A DNA stretch of 8,343 nucleotides from Lentzea sp. (GTDB lineage Bacteria > Actinomycetota > Actinomycetes > Mycobacteriales > Pseudonocardiaceae): assembly GCA_030146905.1 (NCBI GenBank), contig JASLAV010000206.1, positions 1 to 8,343 of the forward strand, read 5' to 3'. The notes beneath the pieces were generated by a model. The model was not told the origin of the DNA and did not search any database. It saw nothing but the letters and a program-made list of their open reading frames with translations. Shown piece after piece: positions 6,331 to 8,343 of this stretch (its first letter is position 1; each line of letters opens with the position of its first letter). Made by a program: the position numbers and the translations under genes.

Positions 6331-8330
6331 GCACTCCGCGACTGCTCTCAAACCGCTACGAACTGGGTGAGACCCTCGGGTACGGCGGCATGTCCGAGGT
6401 CCACAAGGGGCGGGACGTCCGCCTCGGCAGAGACGTGGCGATCAAGGTGCTGCGAGCCGACCTCGCCCGTGACGCCCAGTTCCAGGAGCGCTTCCGGCGC
6501 GAGGCGCAGAACTCAGCCGCCCTGAACCACCCGGCGATCGTCGCCGTCTACGACACCGGTGAGACGCAGACCGAGTACGGCCCGTTGCCGTACATCGTGA
6601 TGGAGTTCGTCGATGGACGAACACTGCGCGACATGGTGAAGACGCAGGGCCCGCTGTCCGGCAAGCGCGCGATGGAGGTCATGGCCGACGTCTCGGCCGC
6701 GCTCGACTTCAGCCACCGCCACGGCATCGTCCACCGCGACGTGAAGCCGGCCAACGTGATGATCACGAAGTCCGGTGCCGTGAAGGTGATGGACTTCGGC
6801 ATCGCGAGGGCGCTGCACGACGGCCAAGCCGCTGTCACCCAGACCGCGGCGGTCATCGGCACCGCCCAGTACCTGTCGCCGGAGCAGGCGCGCGGCGAGT
6901 CCGTCGACGCCCGTTCCGACGTCTACGCGGCCGGCTGCGTGCTGTTCGAGCTGCTGACCGGCGAGCCGCCGTTCACCGGTGACTCGCCCGTCGCCGTCGC
7001 GTACCAGCACGTGCGGGAGGACCCGAAGGCCCCGTCGCAGCTGAACCCGAAGGTGTCGCCGCAGCTCGACGCGATCGTGCTGAAGGCGATGTCGAAGGGT
7101 CCGGCGAACCGCTACCAGTCGGCCGCGGAGATGCGCGGCGACCTGGTGCGCGTGCTGTCGGGCCAGCGCCCGTCCGCTCCTGCCGTGATGACGGCGGAGG
7201 ACCGCACCGCCGTGATGAACGAGCAGGCGCGCGCTCCTCGCACCCAGGTGGTTTCCGGTGGCGGCGGCAGGCACCGCCCTGCGGCGTTGAAGTCCGAGCC
7301 GGACGACGACTACGACCCGCTCGCCGACGAGGAAGAAGAGCGTCGCGCGAAGCGCAAGAAGGCCATCATGGTCACGCTGGTGGTGATCCTGTGCGTGGCG
7401 GTGCTCGGCCTCGCCGCGTGGATCACCGCGAACGTGATGAACACCAGCAGCGGCGCCCCCGACAAGGCCAGCGTGCCGTCGATCGTGGGCCTCAGCCCGC
7501 TGGAGGCCAAGGAGAAGATCCAGAAGGCCGGCCTCGTGGCCGCGCAGGAGGACGTCGCCTGCGAGCCGGGCCCGAACGGTGCCGCCGCCAAGTGCAACGC
7601 CGACCAGATCAACAAGGTGATCGGCACGAACCCGCCGGAGGGCACCCAGGTCCTCAAGGGTTCGTCGGTCACCATCTCCGTCGGCGCGCCCCCCGGTGAG
7701 GGCACCGTGCCGGACCTCGTGGGCAAGAGCCCGCAGGAGGCCCAGGCGATCCTGGACAAGGACCCGAACGGCTTCAAGCTGACGCAGGCCGCCGACGCCG
7801 TCGAGGTCGAGGACGCCAGCAAGGTCGGCAAGGTCGCCACGCAGAACCCGGCGAGCGGCCTGAAGCTGAAGAAGGGCGGCACGATCAACATCCAGCTCGG
7901 CAGGGCACCGGACAAGATCAACGTGCCGAACGTCGTGGGTGACGACGTGGACGACGCCCGCCAGACGTTGATCGGCTCCGGCTTCAAGGTCTCCATCGAG
8001 GAGGCCGACAGCGCGAGGCCGGAGGGGCAGGTCCTCTCGCAGTCGCCGGTCGGCAACAACAAGGCGGCCAAGGACACGACGGTCACGCTGAAGGTGTCGC
8101 GGGGCAACCAGCTCGAGATGCCCGACCTGGCCGGCCTCACGCAGAGGGAAGCCGAGAACAAGCTGAGGTCCCTCGGCTGGAACGGCAACCTCAACGTCGA
8201 GGAGCAGCAGGTCACCAACCCGCAGCAGGACAAGAAGGTGCTCACCCAGAACCCGGCCAAGGGTCAGGCGTTCACCAAGGGCTCGACGGTGACGATCACG
8301 ATCGGCAAGTTCGGGATCATCACGTCCTAG
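6327..8330 (+). CDS. pknB: PASTA-domain receptor Ser/Thr protein kinase PknB
   Basis: This essential-type sensor kinase of Actinobacteria binds peptidoglycan fragments or lipid II outside and phosphorylates wall, division and regulatory proteins inside. The kinase domain (about 10-275) is very close to M. tuberculosis PknB, with identical numbering: K40, E59, H136-R-D138, K140, N143, D156-F-G158, and activation-loop T171 and T173 in VTQTAAVIGTAQYLSPEQ. The juxtamembrane segment (about 276-345) keeps a Thr at 294, an autophosphorylation position in M. tuberculosis, and ends in an acidic run (326-338) followed by RRAKRKK. One transmembrane helix (about 346-369) leads to four PASTA repeats at about 381-454, 459-526, 530-591 and 595-661. 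The first contains an insertion with C412 and C423. The length is 667 residues against 626 in M. tuberculosis, mostly from the longer juxtamembrane and first PASTA repeat. It is the last gene in the window, and the operon end cannot be seen. Confidence 0.98.
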   Translation: MSTPRLLSNRYELGETLGYGGMSEVHKGRDVRLGRDVAIKVLRADLARDAQFQERFRREAQNSAALNHPAIVAVYDTGETQTEYGPLPYIVMEFVDGRTLRDMVKTQGPLSGKRAMEVMADVSAALDFSHRHGIVHRDVKPANVMITKSGAVKVMDFGIARALHDGQAAVTQTAAVIGTAQYLSPEQARGESVDARSDVYAAGCVLFELLTGEPPFTGDSPVAVAYQHVREDPKAPSQLNPKVSPQLDAIVLKAMSKGPANRYQSAAEMRGDLVRVLSGQRPSAPAVMTAEDRTAVMNEQARAPRTQVVSGGGGRHRPAALKSEPDDDYDPLADEEEERRAKRKKAIMVTLVVILCVAVLGLAAWITANVMNTSSGAPDKASVPSIVGLSPLEAKEKIQKAGLVAAQEDVACEPGPNGAAAKCNADQINKVIGTNPPEGTQVLKGSSVTISVGAPPGEGTVPDLVGKSPQEAQAILDKDPNGFKLTQAADAVEVEDASKVGKVATQNPASGLKLKKGGTINIQLGRAPDKINVPNVVGDDVDDARQTLIGSGFKVSIEEADSARPEGQVLSQSPVGNNKAAKDTTVTLKVSRGNQLEMPDLAGLTQREAENKLRSLGWNGNLNVEEQQVTNPQQDKKVLTQNPAKGQAFTKGSTVTITIGKFGIITS

Positions 8331-8343
8331 AGCGCACTGCTTC

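Noticed and set aside
3890..6334. 814-codon open frame on the - strand across pbpA and pknA
   Set aside because: It spans two well-supported genes and has no domain. It is a product of stop-poor GC-rich DNA.
8331..8343. Possible terminator after pknB
   Set aside because: Only 13 bases remain after the stop, too few to show a hairpin.

Overview
The window is 8,343 bases of very GC-rich DNA, fully packed with genes on the + strand. Codon third positions are almost all G or C. Gene order and protein sequence identify the conserved actinobacterial cell-wall and Ser/Thr phospho-signalling operon fhaB-pstP-rodA-pbpA-pknA-pknB, the same order as Rv0019c to Rv0014c in Mycobacterium tuberculosis. The large extracytoplasmic parts of the proteins and the sequence style suggest a filamentous actinomycete of the Pseudonocardiales type (Lentzea, Saccharothrix or Amycolatopsis-like). 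The order-level placement is an inference from protein similarity, not a computed result.

Layout: the window opens a few codons inside fhaB (to 457, membrane-anchored FHA phosphothreonine reader). It continues with pstP (454-1884, PPM-type phosphatase with a transmembrane segment and sensor-like outer domain), rodA (1888-3360, SEDS peptidoglycan glycosyltransferase), pbpA (3357-4829, class B transpeptidase), pknA (4829-6271) and pknB (6327-8330), both receptor-like Ser/Thr kinases. Only 13 bases follow pknB, so any terminator lies outside. There is no intergenic stretch longer than about 55 bases and no RNA gene, mobile element or CRISPR array was seen.

How it works together, from knowledge of the mycobacterial system: PknB senses muropeptide or lipid II-like ligands through outer PASTA domains. 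PknA and PknB phosphorylate cell-wall and division proteins, FHA proteins read the phosphothreonines, and PstP reverses the marks. RodA and PbpA form a SEDS/bPBP polymerase-crosslinker pair controlled by that signalling. Stop-start overlaps (454-457, 3357-3360, 4829) point to one polycistronic, translationally coupled message.

This is a known system, not a new one. Details worth a second look are: (1) a 20-codon mini-ORF that exactly bridges pknA and pknB, with ATGA overlaps at both ends; (2) a PASTA-like, two-cysteine module at the C-terminus of PknA, absent from the M. tuberculosis protein; (3) a divergent catalytic loop in RodA lacking the usual DPxGxGYQ spacing; (4) a two-cysteine insertion in the first PASTA repeat of PknB.
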